The translations under genes and the position numbers were made by a program. Shown here one piece after another: positions 41,801 to 53,505 of a stretch of 64,000 bases of DNA. The notes beneath the pieces were generated by a model. That model saw only the letters and a program-made list of their open reading frames with translations. It ran no database searches and was not told the origin of the DNA. How positions within the stretch are numbered: the first letter of the stretch is position 1; the number at the start of each line of letters is the position of its first letter. The DNA is from Certhia americana (Eukaryota; Chordata; Aves; Passeriformes; Certhiidae), in NCBI GenBank assembly GCA_018697195.1, contig CM031857.1:93010617-93074616 (forward strand), in the 5' to 3' direction.

Positions 41801-44800
41801 GTCTCAGAAATAGGCTAGCATTGAGCAAACAAGCAGCTCTATTACATCTAAAAACACATAGATCTGAGTCTACCTCAGCAAATGTTTGCATTTAGCTCTT
41901 GCTAGGTAGGTCTTTTCCACAGCTAACTACATCTTCATGCTTGGGCACTCCACCAACATGCACACGAGGCCATAAAATGCTTCACTGTACACAGAATATA
42001 TGGGCTATAGAATAAATGTAAATTTATTTGTTAACCTGTTAATTTGATTCTGTTTAACACAAAGGTGTGTAGGACTAGTGAGGCTCCTTTCCTTTCTCTA
42101 CAGGCACAACCATGTGATAATAGAGCAGAAAATATAAAGTCATTCAACAGAAACACTGAAGTGGGTTTATGCAACTTTCTCTCTTGGTCTCCTGGTGACA
42201 TTGCTACTTCACTGTTTGCCAAGAAGGCACTGCCCAGCTCATTGGGAAATTACTGAGATAGATGTATATTGCAGAAGCAGAAAGTAAAACCAGAGTCAAA
42301 TGGAAATTGTGATATTAAAAGGAAATAGGATTAGATTTGCTGTTCCACCTAGATAATGTTTTATTTCTCTATTCCTTTTGGTATTTTTTCTCCTGTGCAA
42401 CCAGTACTCAGCCAAAGAGGAGTGGAAACATATAAAACCCTTCCCATAATACTCACTAGTAGCTTAGACAACGTTTATTGGGATTATGGGGAAGGATTTT
42501 TGGACACTTTTAAACCATATGGCAAAATAGCTTCTTTGTGAGATCATCTCTACTTCTGCTCTCTTCTGTGGGAGCTTCCCTTGTGCCTCTGAACCCTGTG
42601 AGTACTATCAGTCTGGGTAACAGGGATTCTCTCAGCTCTGGATTATATAATAGCCCGACAAACTGTACAAAACCATCATTTTTCAAGATATGCTAAGGTT
42701 GTGTGCCAAGAGTGGACCAGATTCTGCTCTCATTGAGAGTGGAATACAGCTGGAGTAATTGTGCTAAAACAGATGATGTTAAATTAATGTCACATTGATC
42801 TAAACAAGAAAGCAAAGTAAGATCCAGTGATTAAATGCATAAAAGGATTTTACAGCATGCTTGCATAGGATTTTTGTGTTTGCTCTCAGCTATCACCAGT
42901 ATAAACTGCCTACTATTATCCAGCCTGACTAGGAAATCTAGCTTTAGGTAGTGTCATTCCAGGTTCTTCTGCTAAACCTTAAATGGTTGTAAAGAACATT
43001 AAGATATGGATAAGTAGAAAAAAAGGTACCATGAATATCTAAGCTGAGTGGAAAGAATTTAACAGCTGTGGAGCCACGGAAAGAAGAAACAGCAGGAGGG
43101 TCACAGTTGTTTTTCAGTGTGAGGCAGCTGGGCTGCCTCTATGCAAGTCTTATGACCTATACTAGTCCTATGACCATAAAAAAGCAGCACTCAAGATCAA
43201 CTAATATTTTTCTAAGCATTGAAATCACGTAGACATATTTAATTAAGCGATAAACAACAAGGAATTATTTTAAAATTATATAGTAACATTAATCTATGTT
43301 ACAATTTGCACCTTAATCCGATAATTCAAAGTTCCTGCACAGTGCCACTAGCCTAAACTAATGTGTTGCACACTTACTTCTTTAAAACATTTATTTTAAA
43401 TACATGCGGTTTGTATTAAGAGGTCAGTAATTCTAACAAGCATTTCAATGTATAAGAATTAGTGAAAAATATTAGTATTTGACAATATTTAACAGGTTTA
43501 TGACAGGCATTTAACTGAATTTCTTACTACCACACATAAATCTATGTCCATTATCTTTGCCATTATGTGATGTCAGCAAGTTATGAAGTACTCAATAATG
43601 ATTTTTGTTGAAACCTTAAGGTTCTGAAATAAAGTTATTAGCTGCTTGTTATAGGCACATCAAACTCAGTCAGTTTGTGAGATTTGGGTCAAGAACTTTC
43701 ATCATGCTTGCCTGTATACAAATATAATTCTATCTATTTTTATAATCCATGCTTTTAGATGAAATCCAGGGCTGTGGTAGGTATTTTAGTACCTTGTGCC
43801 AACATTTCCCCGTGTTTAGAAATAGCATAAGCTTTAAAAATTCACAGATGTAAAACATGCATAGATTTTTGTAAGGATTATAAGGACTATTTGGTGATTT
43901 AATAAACATTTTGTTAAATCAGAGAGATAAGAAATGTCAAGTGCTATTGGAAAGCAGAGGTACCAAGGGTGGCACTTAAATCTAGAAATGAAATAATAAT
44001 TTTAAAATTTCACAGACCTTGAAGTTAAAACAAAGAAAACCACAAGAACTGCTGAAACAGTTCAGCCAGAATTATGCATGTGTATGCCTAACAGATTTAT
44101 GATTGCCTAAGGGAATTAACGTAGTTGTATGCACCTAATAGTGGAGGGAGAACAATACCTTGAGATTTTCACTGAAACAGCCTAAAAACTGGGACATTCT
44201 CTATTGCACAAAACAATAGACTGCAAGAAGCTTCACTAAATTTTATGCATTCTGTACTAAATGTAATATACATAATGCTGGAAGATTATTCAGATTGTAC
44301 ACTAAACATTTGAAAGTTAGGAACCATCAGGCCTAACTGACCATGTCATCTTTATTTCCCTGTATCTGACTATTTAATGACCTAATTACATACTCCTGCT
44401 CAAGGGACTCCTTTTCTTGTCAATCTTGTAGAACTGTTAAATGTATGACAGACATGAATAATTCAACTGACTTCAATAGTTTTCACACATTTACACATTT
44501 GTAATTGCTTTAGCAAATGAGGGTTGCATTATAAGACTCTGAAGATGGCCACCAAACAATGCTGATATTTATTCTTGCCTTCAAAATACAGCTAGATGCC
44601 TTCTAAATAAAGAGCTGGCCTCTCACTGAAAAACTTAGCCAAAAGAGAAACTCTTTTCTCTTACAGTCAGTCATTTGTGCACTATCAGTAAGCCCCTGAA
44701 ACACCATCAGCATTACTATCCTCACAGTCCAAACTCTAGACATGTACCATAAGGACTGATGCTTTGTATTTACAATACTAATTCTGTGGGCTAGAGAACT

Positions 44801-45635
44801 GATGATGCCATGGTATAGCTTCAAAAACTGTATCTATCTCAACTCCAAAATGTTGTTCACTGATTACTTTTAGAGCCGGTTAAAAAGCATCTTTCCTTTG
44901 CCATAGAATGAAGCTACATTGAGTCTGGGAAATACCTGTGAAACTGTATAAACCTAAGATAAGCCAGGTGAATACCATCCTAAAAGTGATCACTTTTCTT
45001 TACACCTTACAAATTAAGTCCTGGTTAATTACGCAAATCACCACATGCATATGAAGTTATCTTGTGCATTTCTTGTTTCTAAAATATCAAAAAGGACGTA
45101 ATGGGGATAGCAGGGCAAACAATCCAAATGGATACAAACAAATTACTTCAAAGAGAGTAAAACAGAACAGTCCATCTACAGTAAGACTGTGGGGAAGGAG
45201 CTATTTTTCCATAATATGAGTAGCCTGGTAACTCTCGCTACACTATCACACTATACAAATACATTTGAAATAGTCTGTAGCCTCTAAGACGGTCCCAAAC
45301 ACCTAGTTATATATATCTCAGAAATTCCCCAGGGTGATTTACCCCAATTCTAGGCTTCTCAGGGAGAATGCTAGAACATTCTGGGTTCTGGTGATCTGCT
45401 ACAGTATAATCAACCCCATCAGTAAGGTTTTACAAGGAATTTGTAATTTAGAGTAAATCTGAGTGCTGTACATTATCCTAAACTGGGTCCCCCTATTGGA
45501 AAAGTTGGCAAGAGGAAAAGAACAAATAAAAGCTGGGGGTAGAAAAAGGAAAAGGGGACTTTCAGAGTGATGGTGTTTGTTTTCCCAAGTCACCAGTATG
45601 CATGATGAAATACTTTCCTGGATATGGCTGAACAC

Positions 45636-45826
45636 CTGTCTGCCAATGAAAAGTAAAGAATGAATTCTTCATTTTTCATTTCTTGTTTGCTCTATTCAAT
45701 TTCATTTCAACCTATGAGTTTTCTGCATTCTCTCCTAATTCCCTCCCCCACCCCCCTGAGGAAGGAATGAGCTAGTAACCACGTGGGGTTGAGCTAGTAG
45801 CCAGCTGGCGTTAACTACTAGTGACT
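45636..45826 (+). mobile_element. Endogenous retrovirus LTR, 3' part only
   Basis: Resembles the second half of a common avian ERV LTR: AATGAATTCTTCATTTTTCA, then TTTCAACCTATGAGTTTTCT, a C-rich run with CCCTGAGGAAGGAATGAG, and the end GTGGGGTTGAGCTAGTAGCC near GGCGTTAACTAC. The usual TGTCCTGGTTT start is not seen upstream, so the 5' half is lost or too diverged. No gag, pol or env coding sequence is present. Family assignment beyond avian LTR is not possible by eye. Confidence 0.72.
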
Positions 45827-45852
45827 TTATTTGTTAACCGAGTGCTTTATTC

Positions 45853-46514
45853 AGGGTACTGGTGGATGAGAGTCTGGACATGGGCCAGCAATGTGCATTT
45901 CTAGTCTAGAAACCAAACGGTAACCTGGACTGCATCAAAAAAAGTCTGACCAGCACGAAAAGGGAGGTGATCCTGCCACTCTACTCTGCCCTTGTGATTC
46001 CCTATCTGGATTGCTGCGTCCAGCTCTGAGGTCTTCAGAACCAGAGGGACATTGACCTGTTGGAGCAAGTTCCAGGGAGGGCCATGAAGATAGTCAGAGA
46101 GCTGGAACACCTATTCTATGAAAACAGGCTGAGGGAGCTAGGGTTGTTCACCCTGGAGAGGAAAGGGCTCTGGAGTGGCCTTACTGTGGCATCCCAGTAC
46201 CTAAAGCTGGCCTACAGGAAAGCCAGAGAGGGACTTTTGACAAGGGTAGGAAATGAGAGCACAAGGGAGAATGGCTTTAAACCAAAAGAAAGCAGGTTTA
46301 AATTGAATATTAGGATGAAATTTGCTGTGGGGTTGGAAAGGCACTTGAACAGGTTGCCCAGAGAAGCTGTGGATGCCTTATGCCTGGGAGTGTCCAAGGC
46401 CAGGTTGAATGCAGCTCTGAGCAACCTTGTCTAGTGGAAGGTGCCCACGGCAGGTCATTTGGAGCAACATGATCTTTAAGGTCCCTTCTAATCCAAACCA
46501 TTCTATGATTCTAC
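45853..46514 (+). mobile_element. CR1 LINE 3' fragment, about 660 bp
   Basis: Begins GGTACTGGTGGATGAGAGTC in the 3' part of the CR1 coding region and runs through GGGCCATGAAGATAGTCAGA, GGTTGCCCAGAGAAGCTGTG and GTGTCCAAGGCCAGGTTGAA to TAAGGTCCCTTCTAATCCAA, ending ATTCTATGATTCTAC. This 3' end differs from the copies at 5835 and 20095, so it is a different CR1 subfamily. Its longest open frame, 46060-46434, is a polyprotein remnant. Confidence 0.95.
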
Positions 46515-47701
46515 AGTAAGTACCAAAATTGCCAAGGACACAGAAATTTTGAAAATCACAGTTTTAAACTTCAAGGATAACCTTCATTCCTCATGGAAAG
46601 TTAGTCATTACCAGCTTATGAATTTGCATTCAAAGTGCCCTTAAAACTGATGACTTTAAGATACTTCATTTACTCACCTTTGCTTGCACTCCAAAAAAAA
46701 GACAAACAAAAATGATTACCCGCAATCAGAAATATCTCTCTCGGTCTGAAGCAACAAACTCCACAATGGCAAGACTGCCATTTGATATAAATTGATATCA
46801 TTACATCTACTTTAATGAAATACTGCTCTTGTAGCACCAGTCAGATCATTTCTTGCTCTTCTTGCAAAGATTTAAGGTATCATGGCACATATCATTGTAG
46901 TGCTCTTTGAGATTACTGATATTGCATAGCAGATAATAAAGCTGAAAGGGCCAGTGTGATGATGACCCATCACTTTGCAATCTGCTCTGTACATCATTCT
47001 CACTAGTGCCCTATCTTGCTCATGAGACTGAAATGTTTTAAATTCAAAAATTATATATTATAAAACATTTTAACTTCCCTGTTTTCAAGATGAAATAAAG
47101 GAAGAAGGGAAAGAAAGAGGGAAAAAAAAGTGAACAACAAAGTGCTTCTGGACAAAGGGAATTTAGATATACAATGACAACTCACACACATAATTTACAA
47201 ACATAAACAACACATCTGCGCAATGCATCATGAGTTAATAGCACAAATTTGTTGAAAATATTATAATAGCTATTAAAAAAGGCTTTATAGGAAAAGGACG
47301 GACATTTCTTGACAAAGCAATGGTATCAGCATTAACATAATCTTTCCTGAGAAAAAAGATATCTCTTCAGAATGATCTCTAAGCAAAGTCAATTATTTGG
47401 TGCTCTGAGGTAGTAAAGTTTTGATGTAAAGACCACTATTAGAGCTTTTAATTATCAGTGAATGCTGCCCCAAATAGAAGTACAGAATTCAGGATCTGCA
47501 ATTCAGTGTAGCTTGAAGAATAAATTAAGAACTTCATACTAAAATCAGAGGAAAACCTGTAATTAGAACAGTCTTCGAGCATACTTGTTTCACCCTCACT
47601 GCTACGATTACCATAAGAATCCATTATGACTGTGTTCCATATTCTGCCTTCCTAATATTTCCTATTAAAATGGATGTTTTGCCATCTTTTGAAGTTACTT
47701 T

Positions 47702-47754
47702 AAAACAAAACAAAAAAACCCAAAAAAAAACCAAAAAAAAAACCCCAAAAAAAT
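47702..47754. repeat. A/C low-complexity DNA
   Basis: A-runs of four to ten broken by C, CC, CCC and CCCC. Confidence 0.93.
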
Positions 47755-47852
47755 CAGAATGTTAACTCTTTATTTCTTTTTTTAAAATAAAGCTTCAAGT
47801 TGATGATTTAGATATTTTTACCTTATTCATAAAGAAGCGTAAGGTTAGATGA

Positions 47853-47946
47853 TGAAAGGAAGGAGAACTAGAAAAAGAGGGGAAGATAGGGAAGAAAGGG
47901 GAAGGGAAAGAGAACAAGGAAGAGAAGGATGAAAAGGAAGAAGATA
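47853..47946. repeat. Polypurine tract
   Basis: About 94 bases with only three or four pyrimidines on the plus strand (GAAAAAGAGGGGAAGATAGG and similar). Confidence 0.92.
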
Positions 47947-49205
47947 TGACACTGTACCTCCAAACTATCATCTGACACTGTCTTAACAGCAAAAATAGCT
48001 ACTTACAAAACTTCATGGCTGTATTAACCTAAATAGAACTAAAGATTTGATTGGTGCAATTTAAGAATTTTTTAAAAGATTATTAGAAATAGTAAATCAT
48101 AAAATTCCAGTGACTTATCTCTTCTTACAACAATACTGCAAGGAATGCCTCTACATGCAGATTTCATGTTTTCCTTCAGACTATGAAATTTTCTCTGCTC
48201 TTCCTTGAGCAGAAACAGAAGGTGACTTCCATGACGGAAAACACAAGGATAAGTTGATAGAATTAAATCCAGGAAAGAACATCTAGAAACATGAAAGACA
48301 GTAATGAAATTCCAAGAAACACTCAAAAAGTGCAGAAGTAAATGCACGGAACAGTACACTAAAATTTGGGCTTTCTGAACAACATGATTTTTGCCAAAGA
48401 AATCCTGCCATTCTCATCTGCTAAGTGAAAGGCTCAAATTGCTTATCAGTTCAAATAATTCACAGAGGCCATTCTGAGATTCAACAGCTCTGAGTGTTTC
48501 CTGTAAAGTGGCAGGGAAAGCTAACACAGATTCCTCATTTAAGCACCTGTGTCATTGGACCTTGCAGTCTCCACTGCTAAGCAGTGTCCCAGACACAAGA
48601 AACATAGGACATGTGAAACTCAGTTTCCAAGTTAGTAGAGCATAAATTCTTCCTTGGACAAGGAAACTGAAATACAGACAGAAAAAAGAACTGGGGATAG
48701 TTCAGGAACTTGGTGAAAAACATTAAAGTAGAAAGAGAAAAGGAATTATTTTAATTTGTATTTCAATTTAGAGAACGTGCAGCACTTGTAGAGGAGGATG
48801 GTACCAAAATAAAATTTTTCAGAGAGAGTGAAACAGAACATCTAACTGCCTCATTTCTACCTGAACATCCCTGAACAGCTGCATTCTTATACTTTGCTGA
48901 GGTCACCTCATGGGTCTTTGATCACTATAATTACTTTTAAAAATTTATATTCGAAATGGCTTTTACATGTCTTTCTTGAGCACCACGTGAGGTGAATGAC
49001 ACAAAAGTCAGCCAGGATCCATTTTATTAACTGATGCAAAGAGATTAGATTCTAGATATTAAGCTTGTATAACGAGGCTCTGTTTGTGCTCCAGAGAGTT
49101 TCTGAGCCCTATTGTTCTATACTGGAAACAGAAGACACTTGATACTTAGTTTTCCTATTCCATGGAACCAGCTACCAAAACCATAATAAATTACTGTTCA
49201 TACTA

Positions 49206-49290
49206 ATGGGCTTTTTATATCTTATTCTAAATTAGATATATTTTAAATTAGCATTATTTTAAATTAGATATTATTTTAAATAAGATATCA
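49206..49290. repeat. AT-rich degenerate tandem repeat
   Basis: The unit TTTTAAATTAG recurs at about 49231, 49247 and 49257, with a related TTTTAAATAAG near 49273. Confidence 0.8.
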
Positions 49291-52200
49291 AAACACTAAA
49301 TACTTGAAAGAAACATCCCTCTGGAGAGAGTTGCTAATTCCATGGCTATTTACTGTTTTCTTTCTTCCAAGAAAAAAGATATTTGAGGATACTTTACCTA
49401 TGTGTACAATTTGGTCTGCAAACTGGAAACTTTAAACCCTTTAAAAATTTGTTTGTGCCACTGCCTTAAGAAGCAAAGCTAGAATTTAAAAATATAGTTC
49501 ACTGAGAACCATTCTGAAAATATTAAGCAAAAAATGGGCAAACCTTTCTAGGAGTGTAAAATGTGTGTTACTCAAGGTTTCCTGTTTTTAAGATAAAATA
49601 AAAATTCATCCTTGTCTCTCTGCTCATAGATGGTTAGAAATTGAGCCAACACTGCAGGTAAATTCAGCAGAAATACTTCATCTGGAGTTGGCAAATCTGC
49701 TGAAATCACATATATGATTTCTTAATTATCCTATTTTTACAGGATTTAATTGCATCTGACTTTATGAATTCTAATTTTATTATATATTCCTTGATAATAA
49801 CTGTTACAGCTTTCATTTAATAATGAGAATTTTCACAAGGTTTCTCTTCTGATCAGAAAACTTTGGTGATTGAGCAGTTCACCTCACAGCTGTCAACTTT
49901 TGCTTTGATAAGACAGAAGCAGAACCAGTAAATCCAAAAGGATAACAGCAGGATTAATGCTTTGTAGCCCAAGAAGATATGCTCTTGCAAAATATGACAT
50001 TTCTTTAGCTGCTCTCTCTTAAGCTATTGTAGGAGTCCAAATGCAATTCATAGATAGGTTAAAGACAAGTCATATTAATCTCTAATTACATTTAAATAGA
50101 AATTTATTCAAATTCATCCAATTAAAAATGAACTGCTACTGTCTGATTCCTGATAGAATATAGGTTTTCCAATTTTCCTTCCCTTTTCCACAAATTCCCC
50201 TAATTCAAACATCCTGTCTTCTTATAAGCCAGCAAAAAAAAAAAAAAATTAATTTTTTTAATTAATGAGTATTTTGAATTCTGACCATATGATAAGGAAG
50301 ACACAAAGAGTTAATGCACAAACAACTGCAGGGATGGTGAGGGGGGAGAGTAATTCCCTATCAGGTTGGGATTAGGGCTATAAATTGTCTTTAAAATATT
50401 AGAAATACCAGATTGACAGCAAAGGAAATAAAAATTTAGAAGGTGAAAAACTCCATCAGCTTCAGGTCTGTAAGCCTATATGGAAATACGATAAAATCAT
50501 TTCTCATTCCAATCAATGAAGCATAAGACAAGACCAGAGTCAGCTGAACAGCCAACAAAAGTAATACAGTTAACAAAAAGTCACCAAAATTAATTATCTG
50601 GTTTCTAAAAATATCCTGTGCAGTTACCAAGGCAATGTAGAGATGCAGCACAAGGGAAGGTTTTTCAGGAAACTTTTTGAAAAGGTAACTCACGATCTCT
50701 GAATTCAGTATTTCTTTCTTACCTGCAGTCTTTTGGCTGAAAAAACATAAAGCATTAAGAACTGACAGTACTTTTGAAATACGGTCTAATAATATATTTT
50801 CTGCTTAAAAATTCATACTTTCAGCCAATAAAAGAACAAATAGACACACTCTTAAACTACTAAATGGAAAGAATTATCCAAATATATTGAATGCGAATAT
50901 GAAGGTTAACATGTCATGATGAGTAATATGAAAAATTCACTCCTCTGCAAAGGAAGATAACCTTTGGCCTGTGCAGCATGGAGGGCTACAATAAAAAGCT
51001 TCACAATGTTGATGGACTTTTTCAATACCTCTGGACCATTAGCTCTGCATTTCTATTTGTACAGAAATCTAAAAATTCAGTAGTATTGAAAGACTATGCA
51101 GAGTGATTATTGCTAACATCTGAGTAGGTTCAACATACAGTCACAGGGGATATTATAAAACCAATTTAATTTTTGGTGACTCCATGATAGCCCCATCACT
51201 GTTTAATTAATTTTATGTATAACAATAAAATTATTATGACCTGCTGCAAATATGTAAAAATGGCATGGACTCAACTGAAAAAAAACCCTGCAAAGATAAT
51301 TTATTGTGGAGGAAAAGGGATAAAGATTATAGAGTAACAAAATCAGAGCACTTAACAGGATAAATATTGTTTATAAATGACGACATCATATTGTTGTGGG
51401 CTTTTGCTACTCTTGTGTTGCTCTTGTTACTGCCAATAAATATTTATTGCAAGACATCAGATGTCCTCTAGACTTTCATGTAAAAATTTGTCTTTGGGAT
51501 GTACATGAAGGTCTGGATAAAAAAACTGAAATTGCCTTTTTAACAAAACTTCTCAAGATTAAGAAAATATGCCAGATTTGTGCTTGTACTGTTAACAGTG
51601 CCATTCTCTGGCAATGAAAATTAACTTTGTACACAAGGTTAATTTCCTCTACCCTCTAAAAGAGAGCAGAAACTTAGACATTGCCCAACAGGACTGATCC
51701 TAGGCCTGTATCCTGTAATTTCCAGCCTGTATCTGGGAATTAAGTGAGAAATGGTGGTAAGGAAGCAAATGTCTTCCAGAAGTCACAGTAAGGATGTAAC
51801 AATAGGAAAGGTTGTGGCACTGTGCTCATGGAACAGCACCTCGAAGGTCCAGTTCAGTTAAACAGAAATGGCTGTATAAAGATTGACCATAATACTTCAG
51901 AACATGAAAGCTTTCCCAAATCTCCCATTATGTGCATCTTCTTCTCAACCAGCCTGCCCAGCTTGATTCACATTGAAGGAGGAATATTGTGGTAAGGCAC
52001 AGGCATTTTATTTATGCAAGCAATGGAATTACAAACTCCTATACTACTGTATGGGTAAAGGAGTTTATAATTCAAACTCTAACTCACTGTTTGAATTTTT
52101 ACAGAGAGAAAAACTTTCTGCCCAAGCAGTAATTTAACATCCACAATTTTTTCCAAGAAAACAAGTGAAAGTTGTGTGTGTAAGCAGATATTCCCAGGCT

Positions 52201-52975
52201 GTTTTTCAGAAGTAAAATTATAAAAAGGCCAGATCATGACTGGTTGATATATATCAATCAAGGAGTAGAACATGCAGAGAGAAAGAACTTGTCTTGAGTT
52301 CATGAGGCTGCTGAACTAATACTTCTTGGACAAGAGATTCTTTGCTGCCTGAAACTTTTGAGAATATAAGTGACCCAAAACCCCAGTACTGAATTTAGAA
52401 TGGGGAACAAGAGTTTATCTTCAGAAGAAGCAAACCTTTTTATCTTTTCACATTAATTCAGTATGTCACTGATTTCTAACAACAGTAATAAAAATGGAGT
52501 TCTGGTATGAGCACAAATAAACAAATCATAGCCTATGAAATAAAAATAACTAACCCATGACACCTACATCTAGAAAGCTGAAAAATTAGATAATTTCTCC
52601 TTCACCTTTTTAATTACCTGCAGACAATATACACTATTTTATATTTTTTAAGTCATGCAAAACAGCATAAATTGTAAAAACAGACCTCTTTTATGATGTC
52701 ATACTTTTAAAACTTAATTTTCCTGATGATCTTTATAAATATATTTGTAGATAGCAATATAAATTTTATAAATTTATAAATATATTTCTAAAGTTCATGA
52801 CTTGTTCAGCTAAAAAGTAATAGGCCTACACCCCTTGCAGGCAAACAAGCTTTTTCTCTGAAAAAAGTCTGAAATACTCACAAGCTAAACAACATTGCAA
52901 GCACTACCGGAACATGAAAGAAGCCTTTGCACTGGAGGAAGGAAAAAAGGTTTTATGAAACTTGAAAGAATTTAC

Positions 52976-53181
52976 CTTGACAAGAAGTCTGTGAAAGAGA
53001 GACGTATTGGATACCCATGACGTATAATTTTGACCATGTCTAGGACACCAATATACTGCAGTTGAGCAGACACATAAAAATTATCAAAAGTATCTGGCAA
53101 CTTGGAGTTATTAGGTTTTATGCAATGAATGGAATGCGGCGTGCAATTCTGCAGCTTCCCAATAATATCTGCAAGTGATTT
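52976..53181 (-). CDS. MYO16: MYO16 motor-domain exon: CIKPN strand, SH helices, converter start (residues 112-179)
   Basis: This 206-nt exon codes [20 protein letters not shown], then [30 protein letters not shown] and [24 protein letters not shown] is the counterpart of the near-universal HF(I/V)RC(I/V)xPN of myosin heads. [12 protein letters not shown] is the counterpart of LRCNGVLEGIRI, so the reactive SH1 cysteine position holds tyrosine here; from what I know of MYO16 this is normal for the family. [14 protein letters not shown] is the start of the converter. Acceptor TTCTTCCCCAG, preceded by a (GTTT)5 microsatellite; donor TCAAG followed by GTAAATTC. Starts in phase 0 and ends with two bases of an Arg codon. 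Confidence 0.97.
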
Positions 53182-53424
53182 CTGGGGAAGAAACAAACAA
53201 ACAAACAAACAATTATCAATCATTCTTCTGCTGATTATTGTTCAACACATATGTTATTCCTAATATTTTAACATCATTTCCTCAAAAGGGTTGACCAGGT
53301 CATGCAAGTGGCTTTCTCAATCATAAGATTTTTTCTTCTTCCATGCAATCTGCAGAGGGTAATCCTGCCTTTAAAACATCTTGAGATTCTTTTACCAATT
53401 TCTGTCCGTAAGGTGTTCACTGAC
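53182..53424 (-). other. MYO16: MYO16 intron, 243 bp, phase 0
   Basis: The only short intron in the window. GT at 53424-53423 (donor AGG followed by GTCAGTG) and AG at 53183-53182. A (GTTT)5 run on the coding strand stands immediately before the TTCTTCCCCAG acceptor. Confidence 0.92.
53191..53212. repeat. (AAAC)5 microsatellite inside a splice-acceptor tract
   Basis: On the coding strand it reads (GTTT)5 and is separated from the acceptor AG at 53183-53182 only by TTCTTCCCC, so it forms part of the pyrimidine-rich tract. Confidence 0.97.
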
Positions 53425-53505
53425 CCTGAGCTGTATTGCCACAGTGGTTGGGCCCCCTCGTTCCAGTCTCTGAAGAAATGATGATGTTCCTTTCTTTTTC
53501 AACAG
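53425..53505 (-). CDS. MYO16: MYO16 81-nt exon, end of loop 2 and start of actin-contact helix (residues 85-111)
   Basis: A short exon of exactly 27 codons, [17 protein letters not shown] followed by [10 protein letters not shown]. The final QLR corresponds to the QF(K/R) that begins the helix before the conserved CIKPN strand in other myosins. The lysine cluster KKK resembles the basic actin-binding part of loop 2. Acceptor CTTCCACAG and donor CTCAGG followed by GTCAGTGA; both flanking introns are phase 0, so the exon can be skipped without a frameshift. It matches the mammalian MYO16 segment with few changes. The exon was found by looking for the missing residues between ELSK and KSLADII, which fixes both borders exactly. 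Confidence 0.94.

Larger units (their letters stand above)
34862..52975 (-). other. MYO16: MYO16 intron, 18,114 bp, phase 2
   Basis: The longest complete intron of the window, with GT at 52975-52974 and AG at 34863-34862. It holds (TTTA)n at 35813-35849, a 25-base palindrome at 38281-38305, an ERV LTR fragment at 45636-45826 followed by a CR1 fragment at 45853-46514, A/C-rich low-complexity DNA at 47702-47754 and a polypurine tract at 47853-47946. 35860-36420 is less AT-rich than the rest, but I could not assign it. I see no exon between 34862 and 52975; the flanking exons join in frame without one. Confidence 0.9.

Noticed and set aside
46060..46434. 124-codon plus-strand frame as a gene
   Set aside because: Lies wholly within CR1 3' sequence and matches its polyprotein end.
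50436..50693. 85-codon minus-strand frame in the 18-kb intron as a missing MYO16 exon
   Set aside because: It shows no myosin similarity, and the exons at 52976 and 34861 already join in frame through the conserved RYK.
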